Below the pieces are notes generated by a model that saw nothing but the letters and a program-made list of their open reading frames with translations, was not told the origin of the DNA and made no database searches. From the NCBI GenBank assembly GCA_937969495.1, contig CALBVY010000004.1:1-61367 (forward strand): a stretch of 61,367 nucleotides of DNA, read 5' to 3'. The stretch comes from an uncultured Verrucomicrobiales bacterium. GTDB lineage: Bacteria; Verrucomicrobiota; Verrucomicrobiia; Verrucomicrobiales; Akkermansiaceae. This document shows positions 18,188 through 27,526 of this stretch, piece by piece. The position numbers and the translations under genes are program-made. Position 1 is the stretch's first letter; every line of letters begins with the position of its first letter.

Positions 18188-21100
18188 ATGCATCATTTAC
18201 AGAACTTCATCTTTCTAGGCTTGGCAGGAATACTTTGTTTTCCCAGCACTCAGGCCATCGTTGATCTTAACGGTAATGGTGTCAGTGATGTCTGGGAATA
18301 TAAATATCATGCTACCTCACTCGTAGCAGATACTACGGCTAAAAATTCTGATGCCGATGCTGACGGACAGAGTAACTACCTAGAGTCTCTCGCCGGCACA
18401 GATCCTCGCGATGCGACTTCTATACATAAGATCGATAGCATTACACGCACAGGTCATACAGTAACGCTCGTCTGCATTACGGAAAAAGGGAAAACCTACC
18501 AGCCATCCATCTCTGATAGCCTCCTTACTGGCTCCTGGTCTCTCCACGGTAGCCCTCAACTAGCGGCGAGTAACTCCATGAACGCCAGCGTCAGCAACCA
18601 ATCCAGCTTAACAAAATTCTACCGTGTCACCGTGAATGACATCGATAGCGATGCTGATGGTATCCCTAACTGGGCCGAGGAGCAGTTGGAGGGCTTTGAT
18701 GCACATCAATCTGACTCCTTTGCCGCTGGCAGCGTCAATCATGACCTAATCGTTCTTAGCGCGAATCTTAATGCCATTAAAAATGGTGACGTAAGCATCG
18801 CGGCCACCACACCGGATGCTTTTGAAAAAGAAGAAACACCGGCTGTTTTCACCATCTCCCGGAGTGGCTCCACTACCTACCCGCTCACTGTTTTTATTCA
18901 TACCAGTGGCGACCCTGATACTACAAAAAGCTCTGCCAGCACTGCGGACTACACACTGAAGGATATCAACGGAGAAGTGATTGATCGGAATATTGTCATT
19001 CCTGCGGGTGCCTCTAGTGTGGAAATTCATTGTCACCCCGTGAATGACAGTCTTATCGAAGTACCAGAGACCCTCACTTGCACGATTGGTGGCAGTAACG
19101 CCAGCGCTAGTGTGCGCATCTGTGATGCTACAAATATTGCTGAGAATAATCGCTTGTTTGTTGCTCAGCTATCACCGGATAGCGGCGTTGGCAGCTCTGG
19201 CTCTGGTTTGGCAACCATTCTTCTCCAGGGAGACAACTCCATCGGTCAGGTAAGCCTCACATTCTATGGGCTTACAGGTACGCAGAACTCAGCACTCATC
19301 CACGTCAAAAGCCCAATCACTGGTCCTGTGGTCAAAGGCTTGCCTAAGGGGCAAGTTGATAACCACAGCTGGCAGCTCGCAGCTGCGCACTTTCTCACCA
19401 CAGACCAAGCAGTCTTAGACAGCCTTCTTGCCAGCCAACTCTACATTGGCATAGCCTCTTCAACATACCCACTAGGAGAACTACGCGGGGATTTCCTACC
19501 ATCTACAGGATCTACCAGCTTAGTAATCCCTGCTGAGCCACCAAGCATCACCAACCTCACAGGTGACGCACTAGATCAAGACATCGCTCGTTTCCTAACA
19601 CAGTCAACCTTCGGCCCCACACCAGCTCTTATCACAGAGTTAAGAACACTGATTCAGTCCGCTCCACATAATGGCGATCGTATCTCAGGATACTCGGCAT
19701 GGTTAGATACACAGGCAGCCATGATCCCCACCAATCTAGAGCCATACTTACACGCTAGTGATGCTCAAAATATTTACCTCTCCAGCATCGTAGGTTCTCC
19801 AGATTACAGTGAAAACTATACCCCAGGTGATAGCGCACGTAGAAACTCATGGTGGACGTTAGCAAGATCAGCGCCTGATCAATACCGCCAACGTGCAGCC
19901 TTTGCCCTGAGCGAAATTTTTGTCGCCTCCTCGACAGAAGGTATCGTGGGAGACAGGCACTATGGCCATGCCCATTATTACGATATGCTCAAGGATGGCG
20001 CGTTCGCATCCTATCGCGATCTGCTAGAAGATGTCTCCACACACCCAATCATGGGGCAGTATCTCTCCCACCTCAGAAACTCGAAAGCTGTCCTCGATAA
20101 CAACGGTGATGTCATCGTCTCCCCAGATGAGAACTATGCCCGCGAAATCATGCAGCTATTTTCCATTGGTCTTGTTCAGCTCCACGAAGACGGCTCACTC
20201 AAATTAGGTTCTTCTGGATTACCACAGCCCACTTATCTTCAAGATGACATCAGTGCAATGGCGCGGGTATTCACTGGCTGGTCTTTTGCTAAAATCAACT
20301 CACCTAGCACATCCACTACGATTATTGACAACACCAATTTTTCCTACGGAAATGGATCACGCTATTACCAGTCTCAGTGGTCGAACCGGATGAAAAACTT
20401 TATCGACTACCACGATACCGAGGAAAAAATCATGCCTACTCTAGGACTTACCATTCTCACTGGTGGAGATGGCGAGAGCGATCTGGATGCTACCATCAAC
20501 TTCTTAGCCACCCACCCTAATACCGCTCCGTTTATTTCCCGGCGCTTAATCCAACGCCTCGTAACTTCCAATCCATCCGCTGGCTATATTTACCGCATCA
20601 GCCAAGTTTGGAAATCAACTAACGGCAATCTTGGCGCGGTGATTAAAGCAATATTGCTAGACTATGAAGCACGCTCACTCTCTGTCACAGAGAGCGTGGG
20701 CTTTGGTAAAAAGAAAGAACCTATTCTACATTTACTCGCTACCCTCAGAGCTCTGGACTCAGAGAGCCAGCTACCACTCGCAGATCTAGACCCTACCGAT
20801 ACATCAGTAGCGGATCTCTCTGGATACAGCTATGCACCGGACAAACTCGCACTTTTCACCTCAGAAATCGCTAAATTCCCAGCAGGCACAAAAAGGGTGC
20901 GCATGCCAAACACTGATAGCACCATAGGCCAGACGCCCCTTCACGCGCCTTCGGTCTTTAACTGGTTTTTACCTGACTACGCGGTGGTAGGCCCCCTTGC
21001 TGACTCTGGCCTGAGGACACCAGAATTTCAGATTGCCACAGAAATCTCCGTGATCACTAACATCAATTTAGTTTACCAACTACTCTACTGGAATAATGGC

Positions 21101-21583
21101 ATAAGTGGCAACACCTTACGTAACCAACAAGCTCAAGACCTGAATGGCGATCCTCACCCTACCTATAACCCTTATGGCTATGATAACAATGATGATCACC
21201 AACACCCTAATCTCTCTAGCACCTCATCATTAAGACTCGCATACCTCAGTGTCATGGATACCAATGCTGATGGCAAAGTCACTTCCGCTGACACCACATT
21301 TGATGACCGCACCAGCATCATAGCTGCCTGTGCCGCATTAGTTGATCACCTTGACCTCCTACTAACATCTGGCCGATTAAAAAGCGACTACGCCTCTGGC
21401 TATATCTCTGACATCGTAAGGGCAGATAATCCACGAGACATCATCATCAACACGGTAGCAAACTACTCACCTTGGCTTGATAATGACGATATTGATGAAA
21501 ACCAAGAAACCGTCTTATTCGAAAGACTCAAACTTGCTGCCTATCTCGTAGCCAGCAGCCCACAGGCCATTATTCAGCGTTAA
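18188..21583 (+). CDS. Secreted DUF1800 protein with Calx-beta and CHRD domains
   Basis: An 1131-residue exported protein with a signal peptide (about 1-23). Calcium-binding-type Asp-rich repeats appear at 26-40 (DLNGNGVSDVWE), 54-75 and 156-172. A Calx-beta-like domain is at about 205-305 and a CHRD-like domain at about 318-430 (ending LGELRGDF). The DUF1800 domain covers roughly 455-1120, with the family strings RFLTQSTFGP, YAREIMQLFSIGL and FTGWSF. DUF1800 is nearly always next to DUF1501, and here that gene starts 20 bases downstream. These pairs are abundant in Verrucomicrobia and Planctomycetes; the function is unknown, presumably cell-surface. Confidence 0.9.
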   Translation: MHHLQNFIFLGLAGILCFPSTQAIVDLNGNGVSDVWEYKYHATSLVADTTAKNSDADADGQSNYLESLAGTDPRDATSIHKIDSITRTGHTVTLVCITEKGKTYQPSISDSLLTGSWSLHGSPQLAASNSMNASVSNQSSLTKFYRVTVNDIDSDADGIPNWAEEQLEGFDAHQSDSFAAGSVNHDLIVLSANLNAIKNGDVSIAATTPDAFEKEETPAVFTISRSGSTTYPLTVFIHTSGDPDTTKSSASTADYTLKDINGEVIDRNIVIPAGASSVEIHCHPVNDSLIEVPETLTCTIGGSNASASVRICDATNIAENNRLFVAQLSPDSGVGSSGSGLATILLQGDNSIGQVSLTFYGLTGTQNSALIHVKSPITGPVVKGLPKGQVDNHSWQLAAAHFLTTDQAVLDSLLASQLYIGIASSTYPLGELRGDFLPSTGSTSLVIPAEPPSITNLTGDALDQDIARFLTQSTFGPTPALITELRTLIQSAPHNGDRISGYSAWLDTQAAMIPTNLEPYLHASDAQNIYLSSIVGSPDYSENYTPGDSARRNSWWTLARSAPDQYRQRAAFALSEIFVASSTEGIVGDRHYGHAHYYDMLKDGAFASYRDLLEDVSTHPIMGQYLSHLRNSKAVLDNNGDVIVSPDENYAREIMQLFSIGLVQLHEDGSLKLGSSGLPQPTYLQDDISAMARVFTGWSFAKINSPSTSTTIIDNTNFSYGNGSRYYQSQWSNRMKNFIDYHDTEEKIMPTLGLTILTGGDGESDLDATINFLATHPNTAPFISRRLIQRLVTSNPSAGYIYRISQVWKSTNGNLGAVIKAILLDYEARSLSVTESVGFGKKKEPILHLLATLRALDSESQLPLADLDPTDTSVADLSGYSYAPDKLALFTSEIAKFPAGTKRVRMPNTDSTIGQTPLHAPSVFNWFLPDYAVVGPLADSGLRTPEFQIATEISVITNINLVYQLLYWNNGISGNTLRNQQAQDLNGDPHPTYNPYGYDNNDDHQHPNLSSTSSLRLAYLSVMDTNADGKVTSADTTFDDRTSIIAACAALVDHLDLLLTSGRLKSDYASGYISDIVRADNPRDIIINTVANYSPWLDNDDIDENQETVLFERLKLAAYLVASSPQAIIQR

Positions 21584-21603
21584 AATAAACACTCGCACTC
21601 GCC

Positions 21604-23178
21604 ATGAAAAAACATCAAAAAGAAGAACTCCACTCACGGCGTGATTTCCTAAGGCAGTCCGCCTGCGCATCTCTAGGCATCACCGGACTCGTTAATGCTC
21701 TCGCTCAAATGCGTCTACTAACAGCATCTGCAGCAGCGAGCGATACTAGTGGAGATTACAAAGCCATCGTATGCCTCTTTCTCAATGGCGGTAACGATGC
21801 TAATAACATGTTAGTCCCCATGGGTGACCCTACCAGTGAGGCGTCACGCGCTGATTACGAGGCAGCGCGTGGTGTGCTTGCTCTCGATCGCACAGCCTTA
21901 CACGCACTCAATATTCCCACCGCAGCAATTGACCCTCCTACCAAAGCATTTGAAAAACATTACGGCGCTACCTTTCAATCCCTTGGTGTACATCCAGATG
22001 CCAAACCTTTGGCTGATTTATTCAATGATGGAGATCTAGCATTTATCAGCAATGTTGGCACTCTCGCTTACCCCATCCCCACCAGAAATGATTATATTAA
22101 TCAAACTGTACCTCTACCTGAGCAACTTTTCTCCCACTCAGATCAACAAACTCAATGGCAATCATCCATTTCAGATAAACCCTTTGCCTCTGGCTGGGGT
22201 GGCCGTGTAGCAGAATTACTCAATGCCTCTTACAACGCTAACAGTAATGTTTCCATGTCTATTTCCCTGGCGGGGATCAACTCTTTTCAAGTAGGCACCG
22301 CTGGTGGAGTCAGCCAATACGTAGTAAACCCATCAGGTAGCGTTTCCCTAACTGGCTATGGCACCAACTACGGCAATGCTTATAATACCCCAGGTGATCC
22401 TTCATCAGGCTACAAAAACACTAATGCCGCGCGCCGGCTAAAGGCTTATGAAGACATCATGAAACTTACCCATGAGAACTTACTCGAAGACCAGTATAAT
22501 AAAATTGTAGAGCGCGCCCGTGAAACTGAGGGAACCATAGGGCTAGCCCTAACTGCCGCCGCAGCTACGGGTGTAGATTTCGACACGCACTTCAGTAATG
22601 CCGAGAGCAAACTAGGTGATCAACTAAAGATGGTCGCCAAGCTCATCGCTGGACGCACGCCACTAGGAAATAATCGGCAAGTCTTCTTTGTGCAAGTAGG
22701 AGGCTATGACACGCATCAGTCCATGCTCAACGATCATAGCAACCTCATGGAAGAGCTTTCCAATGCCCTTCAAGCATTCCGTAATACCCTCAAAGACGCC
22801 TCACTCAATGCCTTTGACAACGTGGTTACATTTACCGCTTCTGACTTTGCCCGCACACTCACCCCCAATGGCGAAAATGCTGCTACAGATGGCTCTGATC
22901 ACGCTTGGGGCAGCCACGCCATTGTCATGGGTGGCCCAGTGAAGGGTAAAAATATCTATGGCCATTACCCACCATTAAAAACTGGCGACACACCTGGCTC
23001 CATTGACTCACACAGCAGCCGAGGAAGACTTATCCCTGACACCTCAGTGGATCAATACTCAGCGGTATTAGCTAACTGGTTTGGTATTGATTCTAACTCC
23101 ATGGAAGCAATTTTTCCTAACTACGGCCGCTTTGACGATCCTCTATCGAGCTCCACAGCAAATATGAATTTCATCTGA
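21604..23178 (+). CDS. DUF1501 protein with Tat signal
   Basis: A 524-residue protein. The N-terminus has a twin-arginine signal (SRRDFLRQSA at about 12-21, followed by a hydrophobic stretch to about 45). The DUF1501 fold, related to alkaline phosphatase/sulfatase proteins, is shown by LFLNGGNDANNMLVP near residue 58, VQVGGYDTH near 363, TASDFARTLTPNG and DHAWGSHAIVMGG. Tat export suggests the protein folds, perhaps with a metal, before export. It pairs with the DUF1800 gene upstream and the small gene 5 bases downstream; the three probably share a transcript. Confidence 0.92.
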   Translation: MKKHQKEELHSRRDFLRQSACASLGITGLVNALAQMRLLTASAAASDTSGDYKAIVCLFLNGGNDANNMLVPMGDPTSEASRADYEAARGVLALDRTALHALNIPTAAIDPPTKAFEKHYGATFQSLGVHPDAKPLADLFNDGDLAFISNVGTLAYPIPTRNDYINQTVPLPEQLFSHSDQQTQWQSSISDKPFASGWGGRVAELLNASYNANSNVSMSISLAGINSFQVGTAGGVSQYVVNPSGSVSLTGYGTNYGNAYNTPGDPSSGYKNTNAARRLKAYEDIMKLTHENLLEDQYNKIVERARETEGTIGLALTAAAATGVDFDTHFSNAESKLGDQLKMVAKLIAGRTPLGNNRQVFFVQVGGYDTHQSMLNDHSNLMEELSNALQAFRNTLKDASLNAFDNVVTFTASDFARTLTPNGENAATDGSDHAWGSHAIVMGGPVKGKNIYGHYPPLKTGDTPGSIDSHSSRGRLIPDTSVDQYSAVLANWFGIDSNSMEAIFPNYGRFDDPLSSSTANMNFI

Positions 23179-23183
23179 TCATC

Positions 23184-23693
23184 ATGCAAAAATATCTGAT
23201 CATTCTGTTAGTTTGTATTTTCTTGGCAATTTTTTGGTGGAGAACCTCTCCTTTTGATAAAGCCACCTCCCAACACCCTCAAAAAGTTCAGCATCAAGCA
23301 CCTCCTCACTCCACTCCGAGCACAGTTCCGTTTCCTGAAAAAATCACACTCATGCCCATTGCAGACTCAACGCGTGTGCTACATGGACGCGATCAATCAC
23401 CAGAGGATGATCTCTCTCTGCTCCAGTCACTACTACGTTTTCACCGCAGAGCGCTAGGGGCTAATCCTATTGGTCTTAATGATGAAATTACTGCCGCACT
23501 CACAGGGCGGAATACTAAAGGCGCCGCTACTTTACCAAAAAATCATTCAGCTATTTCTGAAAATGGAGAATTATTAGATCGCTGGAACACACCCTATCGC
23601 TTTCACGCTTATTCGAAAAAACGCATGGAAATCCACAGTGCCGGACCTGACAAAACGTTTTTTACAGAGGATGACCTGAAGCTCTTAGAGTAA
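23184..23693 (+). CDS. Small membrane-anchored protein with pseudopilin-like C-terminus
   Basis: A 169-residue protein with an N-terminal membrane anchor (about 4-20) and a Pro/His-rich linker. The last 45 residues resemble the C-terminus of type II secretion major pseudopilins (GspG): LDRWNTPYRFHAY followed by IHSAGPDKTFFTEDDL, where the Asp-rich turn is the calcium site in GspG. There is no prepilin peptidase cleavage motif at the start, so it is not a normal pilin. It lies 5 bases after the DUF1501 gene, suggesting a role with the DUF1800/DUF1501 pair. Confidence 0.72.
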   Translation: MQKYLIILLVCIFLAIFWWRTSPFDKATSQHPQKVQHQAPPHSTPSTVPFPEKITLMPIADSTRVLHGRDQSPEDDLSLLQSLLRFHRRALGANPIGLNDEITAALTGRNTKGAATLPKNHSAISENGELLDRWNTPYRFHAYSKKRMEIHSAGPDKTFFTEDDLKLLE

Positions 23694-23695
23694 AG

Positions 23696-24502
23696 TTAGA
23701 GCCATTGAATAGGATCCACATGGTAGTATTTACGAAGCTGCTCATAGACCTCTGGATAATGCTTCTTAAGCTGCTTAGGTTTTTCGTAAAAAGTCTCTGT
23801 AGCTACCGCAAAGAATTCCGCAGGGTTTGTAGCGCCGTAAGGATCGATCACCGTCCGGCGCCCCTTATCTAGTTTACGCTGGAATTTCTCAAAAGCCTTA
23901 CTAAATACCTGAGACCACTCCCGATAAGATCCTTTGCCAGTGAGTAACTCAGGCACTCCATCCCCTGCCCCATCCACTTGATCCAGCTGGTGGGCAAATT
24001 CATGGATAGACACATTAGACCCATCCTCATCATTGCGTCCGCCTGCAACAACACTATCCCATGCTAGCACCACACTCCCAGAGTCCCAGCTCTCTCCCAA
24101 ACGAACGTCTTCTCCACCATGTTCATTCCTGGCTTTATAAGCAGTAGGATAGATGAGGATACTTCTAAGCTTTCGGTAGAAATCATGCTTTCGGTTTACT
24201 AACAAAAGGCATGCCTCTGCAGCGATCACGCGGCGCATATGCCCACTCACCTCCTCCAGACCACCACAGGCTTCAAAATATTTTTCGTTTATAAACACAT
24301 GTATCAGCCCCTCTAACTCCACACGGATATGTTGAGGTAATCTTAAAAAAGTTGGGAAATCTTTACCTAGCTCTTGGCGTTCAGCGTCACTCAGCTGAAG
24401 GCTCAGCCAATGAGCCCTGCGTGCTTTTTTCCGCACTCCAAGAAACACAAAAATCAAAAAGACCCCAGTAGCCACTGATAAAATGACGGCAATTTCATTC
24501 AT
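23696..24502 (-). CDS. mtfA: MtfA-like zinc peptidase (M90 family)
   Basis: A 268-residue protein of the MtfA (Mlc titration factor A) family. The zinc-binding HEFAH motif is at residues 167-171, followed by QLDQVDG, and the third ligand region is NPAEFFAVATETFYE near 232-246. Unlike the E. coli protein, it begins with a membrane helix (about 4-22), which would anchor it. The start ATG overlaps the hisA stop by four bases, so it is coupled to hisA. Its stop is three bases from the convergent gene at 23693. In E. coli MtfA binds the glucose repressor Mlc; no Mlc is visible here. Confidence 0.88.
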   Translation of the reverse strand: MNEIAVILSVATGVFLIFVFLGVRKKARRAHWLSLQLSDAERQELGKDFPTFLRLPQHIRVELEGLIHVFINEKYFEACGGLEEVSGHMRRVIAAEACLLLVNRKHDFYRKLRSILIYPTAYKARNEHGGEDVRLGESWDSGSVVLAWDSVVAGGRNDEDGSNVSIHEFAHQLDQVDGAGDGVPELLTGKGSYREWSQVFSKAFEKFQRKLDKGRRTVIDPYGATNPAEFFAVATETFYEKPKQLKKHYPEVYEQLRKYYHVDPIQWL

Positions 24503-25284
24503 ACAGTCCCCCTACTATTCCAAACTAAGAGTTCATCAAAGGTAACTCCACTGCCGCCAAAAATATCCAGCGCACTGCCTACCGTGACATCTACTTTACC
24601 TTGGCTGGCATCCTGTACCAGCTGCACATCTTCCATCCCCGCCACGCCACCGGCATAGGTCATCGGGATACCACCCCAAGAACCTAACAAACTAGCTAGA
24701 TCAGCATCGATACCTTGACAGAGCCCTTCCACATCAGCGGCATGCACAAGATATTCCGCGCACCATTCCGCAAGAGTTTCTAGAGTGGCAGGGGTAATAT
24801 CCAAGGTGGTTAATGTCTGCCAGCGGTTCATTGCTACCTTCCATTTTATCTTACCGTTATCCTCCACACGGCGGCAGCTCAGATCTACCACAATTTTTTC
24901 TCTCCCTACTTCTCTGGCTAATTCCTTAAGTCTGTCTTCACGGAATTTCCCTTCTTGATCAAAAAGCCATGAGGTGACGATAACTGCTGAAGCCCCAGCT
25001 TCTAACCATTCAACAGCATTGCGGATATTCACCCCACCTCCTATCTGCATACCACCCGGCCATGCCTCCATGGCCTCTCGTGCAGCATCGCTATTTCCTA
25101 CACCTAGTTGAATCACATGCCCCCCCGCTAGATGATGATCACGGTAGAGCTCTGCAAACCACGTAGCCGAGCGATCAGAGACAAAGTTCTCCTTTGGCCC
25201 CGTGCCACTATCCTTTAGTGTGCCACCTACAATTTGTTTTACCTGCCCCTCGTGGAGGTCGATACAGGGGCGAAAGCGTGTCAT
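24499..25284 (-). CDS. hisA: Phosphoribosyl isomerase HisA, eukaryotic (HIS6) type
   Basis: A 261-residue isomerase of histidine synthesis (ProFAR to PRFAR). The N-terminus RFRPCIDLHEGQVKQIVGGT is characteristic of the fungal/plant HIS6-type enzyme rather than the usual bacterial one, and the long inserted segments around FVSDRSATWFAELYR agree. TIM-barrel phosphate-binding glycine motifs appear as QIGGGVN and TYAGGVAG. The gene lies between aat (38-base gap) and mtfA (4-base overlap) rather than in a his operon. Assignment to the eukaryotic-type subfamily is from motif memory and should be confirmed by phylogeny. Confidence 0.88.
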   Translation of the reverse strand: MTRFRPCIDLHEGQVKQIVGGTLKDSGTGPKENFVSDRSATWFAELYRDHHLAGGHVIQLGVGNSDAAREAMEAWPGGMQIGGGVNIRNAVEWLEAGASAVIVTSWLFDQEGKFREDRLKELAREVGREKIVVDLSCRRVEDNGKIKWKVAMNRWQTLTTLDITPATLETLAEWCAEYLVHAADVEGLCQGIDADLASLLGSWGGIPMTYAGGVAGMEDVQLVQDASQGKVDVTVGSALDIFGGSGVTFDELLVWNSRGTV

Positions 25285-25322
25285 TGTCTATCTAAGTGGT
25301 GAGTTAACGTTACTCGTTGTAT

Positions 25323-25898
25323 CTACTCGTCTATTGCCTCGTCTGCAAGAGCTTCGGCAAGTAATTTTAAATACTCTTCCCGTGGGATTTCCATACCCCC
25401 AAACTGGCGGAGATGATCTGTCATCCACTGTGTATCCAAAAGCATATGACCATGCTCACGCATCCACCTCACAAGATCGACCAGAGCAATCTTACTAGCA
25501 TCAGGCTTTCTGGAGAACATACTCTCCCCAAAAAAAGCTTTTCCTAAAGTCACACCATACAGCCCTCCCTGAAGACCCTCTTCATCATAGCATTCCACTG
25601 AATGAGCGAAACCCAGCTCATGGAGCTCGCAGTAACTCTCAAGAATCTGATCATCGATCCAAGTCTCCTCGCGCTCAGCACAGCCTAGCATGGTAGCTCG
25701 AAAGTCCACGTTCCACCTAACATCATAAGGTTTCTTTTTCAGGCTTTTTTGCAACCCATGCGGAATGTGAAACCTGTCATCAGTAGGAATAACACCTCGC
25801 ATCGTAGGTGAAAACCAATAGATCTCACCCTCCTCAGCCATTGGGAATACACCCTCAGTGTAGGCACCTAAAAGTACGTGTGGGGAAATCCGCTCCAT
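25323..25898 (-). CDS. aat: Leucyl/phenylalanyl-tRNA--protein transferase
   Basis: A 191-residue Aat, which adds Leu or Phe to N-terminal Arg or Lys as an N-degron signal for ClpS/ClpAP. Core motifs present are GAYTEGVFPM, YWFSPTMRGVIP, the central ETWIDDQILESYCELHELGFAHSVE, then GLYGVTLGKAFFGESMFSR and LLDTQWMTDHLRQFGG. Length is a little short of the E. coli enzyme (about 230) at the N-terminus. It is the first gene of the probable aat-hisA-mtfA unit. Confidence 0.95.
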   Translation of the reverse strand: MERISPHVLLGAYTEGVFPMAEEGEIYWFSPTMRGVIPTDDRFHIPHGLQKSLKKKPYDVRWNVDFRATMLGCAEREETWIDDQILESYCELHELGFAHSVECYDEEGLQGGLYGVTLGKAFFGESMFSRKPDASKIALVDLVRWMREHGHMLLDTQWMTDHLRQFGGMEIPREEYLKLLAEALADEAIDE

Positions 25899-26116
25899 AG
25901 AAGGTATTCAATATAATGTCCCGATGCTTGGTTTCAGAGTGGGAAAACACATTAGAAAAGCTAGTAATCACCATCACCGAGGTATTTTTTACGTTCAAAA
26001 AGCTAACGCCACGGGCATCTATCTGCAATATCGAATTTCACAGGTAAATCCTGCTTGACTCAGTGCCTAATCCTCCCTATTTCCTGCCACCCGCAATTTT
26101 AACGAAACATTTTCCC

Positions 26117-26593
26117 ATGGCCACCACAGAAGTAATTCTCCGCGAAAAAATTGGCAACCTCGGCGCCGAAGCTGATGTCGTCTCCGTCAAAGCCGGCTTT
26201 GCACGTAACTTCCTCATCCCAGAGGGTAAGGCATACGAGGCTACCAGCGCTAATCTTAAGCACCTTGAATCACTCAAGAGCCAGCGTGTAAAGCGTGAGG
26301 CTGAGGAGTTTGCCGCGGCTCAAGAGACCGCTGCTAAAATCAAAAAGCTTAAGCTCACCTTTACCCTAGAAACAGGACAAGGCGGTAAGGCCTTTGGTTC
26401 AATCACCAGTATTGATATCCATAAGGAGCTTACAGAAAAAGGGATCGACGTTGATCGTCACGCCCTCCAGCTAGATGGCCCAATCAAGACTTCTGGTAAA
26501 AAGGACATCGAAGTCAAAATTCACAGCGAAGTCAGCGCCACCCTCAAAATTACCGTCAAAGTAGACGGTGAAGACGAGGCAGCTTCTAACTAA
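26117..26593 (+). CDS. rplI: 50S ribosomal protein L9
   Basis: A 158-residue ribosomal protein L9. The N-terminal RNA-binding domain has the signature GNLGAEADVVSVKAGFARNF followed by LIPEGKA; a long central helix and the C-terminal domain (GSITSIDIHKELTEKG) follow. The ATG at 26117 gives the normal MATTEVILRE start; an upstream in-frame start at 26063 is rejected. There is no Shine-Dalgarno sequence before it. Unusually, rpsF, ssb and rpsR are not adjacent, and a strong terminator follows, so the gene is monocistronic. Confidence 0.97.
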   Translation: MATTEVILREKIGNLGAEADVVSVKAGFARNFLIPEGKAYEATSANLKHLESLKSQRVKREAEEFAAAQETAAKIKKLKLTFTLETGQGGKAFGSITSIDIHKELTEKGIDVDRHALQLDGPIKTSGKKDIEVKIHSEVSATLKITVKVDGEDEAASN

Positions 26594-26616
26594 GTTTTTT
26601 CTTTATTCATTGTTTT

Positions 26617-26648
26617 CCTCTCTTCTGTTTTCAGAAGAGAGGTTTTTT
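26617..26648 (+). terminator. Rho-independent terminator of rplI
   Basis: A perfect 11-bp stem (26617-26627 with 26632-26642) with a TTTT loop is followed directly by six T residues. It begins 23 bases after the rplI stop and ends just before the stop of the convergent hydrolase gene. Confidence 0.93.
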
Positions 26649-26652
26649 ATGC

Positions 26653-27519
26653 CTATCGCTCAAGTTTCAGGTCATCGATCCATTGCTCCAAGGCCTCAAA
26701 TAAACGGTCTTTGCCCACACCGGAAAAAGGCTCATGCAACATACCCTCTATCTCCAGATAGGTTTTATGTTTACTACCTAACTTATCAAATAACTCCCGT
26801 GTTTTCCACGCAGGGCATACTGGATCATCGCTCCCTTGAGTCATCAATAAGGGTAAATCATGCGGAGTGTAGGAGGCTGTCTGCTCTAGCCACTCACCAG
26901 TTTTGATAAGGAGCATACCCCATACCAGTGAGACACGACGGTGCCAAAGTCTCTGCTCTGGTTTTTTATCTGATATTTTAAGCGTCTGTTGATCATCCAC
27001 CACACGGCACATCGCAGAGGTTACCCCGGTAGAAACAGTGACCCAGGGCAGCACTGGAGCAAGGATGCTTACCATTTTCCGAAACCAAGGCGGTCGCCCT
27101 CCTCCAGGATCAACTAACGGAGAAGAAATCCAACTAAAGGACGGCTTAGGTAGCAGCCCCTTCCCCGCCAACACCAGATGCCGCAGAGCTAATAGACCGC
27201 CCATCGAATGCCCCATCACACCATGTGGGAGCACGCCCACCTCGATCATACTTGAAGCAATCACAGAATCTAACACATCTTCATTACCCGCATGCCCACG
27301 CCGCCCAGGACTCCTTCCATGCCCTGGCAAATCTGTAATAATACAACGGATTCCGCGTCTGGTAAACACCTCGAGCACTTCTGGATAACGTTCCGCATAG
27401 CCACCCTGCCCATGATAGAAAATGGCCACTGCACGGGTAGGCACAGATTGCTCTGGGTGAATGATAAGCCGGTACAGTGAATACCCCTGCACCTTGACTC
27501 GCTGTGATTCCACTCTCAT
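26653..27519 (-). CDS. Alpha/beta hydrolase, monoacylglycerol-lipase-like
   Basis: A 288-residue cytoplasmic alpha/beta hydrolase. An oxyanion-hole strand IFYHGQGGYAERY is at about 33-45; the nucleophile elbow GHSMGG has its Ser near 105. The acid is in QGSDDPVCP near 231 and the His in EGMLHEPF near 259, so the triad is complete. DLPGHGRSPGRRGH is typical of the monoglyceride lipase/lysophospholipase (Hydrolase_4) group. Only 7 bases separate it from the SirB1-like gene upstream, implying co-transcription. The substrate is probably a lipid ester, inferred from family. Confidence 0.87.
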   Translation of the reverse strand: MRVESQRVKVQGYSLYRLIIHPEQSVPTRAVAIFYHGQGGYAERYPEVLEVFTRRGIRCIITDLPGHGRSPGRRGHAGNEDVLDSVIASSMIEVGVLPHGVMGHSMGGLLALRHLVLAGKGLLPKPSFSWISSPLVDPGGGRPPWFRKMVSILAPVLPWVTVSTGVTSAMCRVVDDQQTLKISDKKPEQRLWHRRVSLVWGMLLIKTGEWLEQTASYTPHDLPLLMTQGSDDPVCPAWKTRELFDKLGSKHKTYLEIEGMLHEPFSGVGKDRLFEALEQWIDDLKLER

Positions 27520-27526
27520 GGCTATT

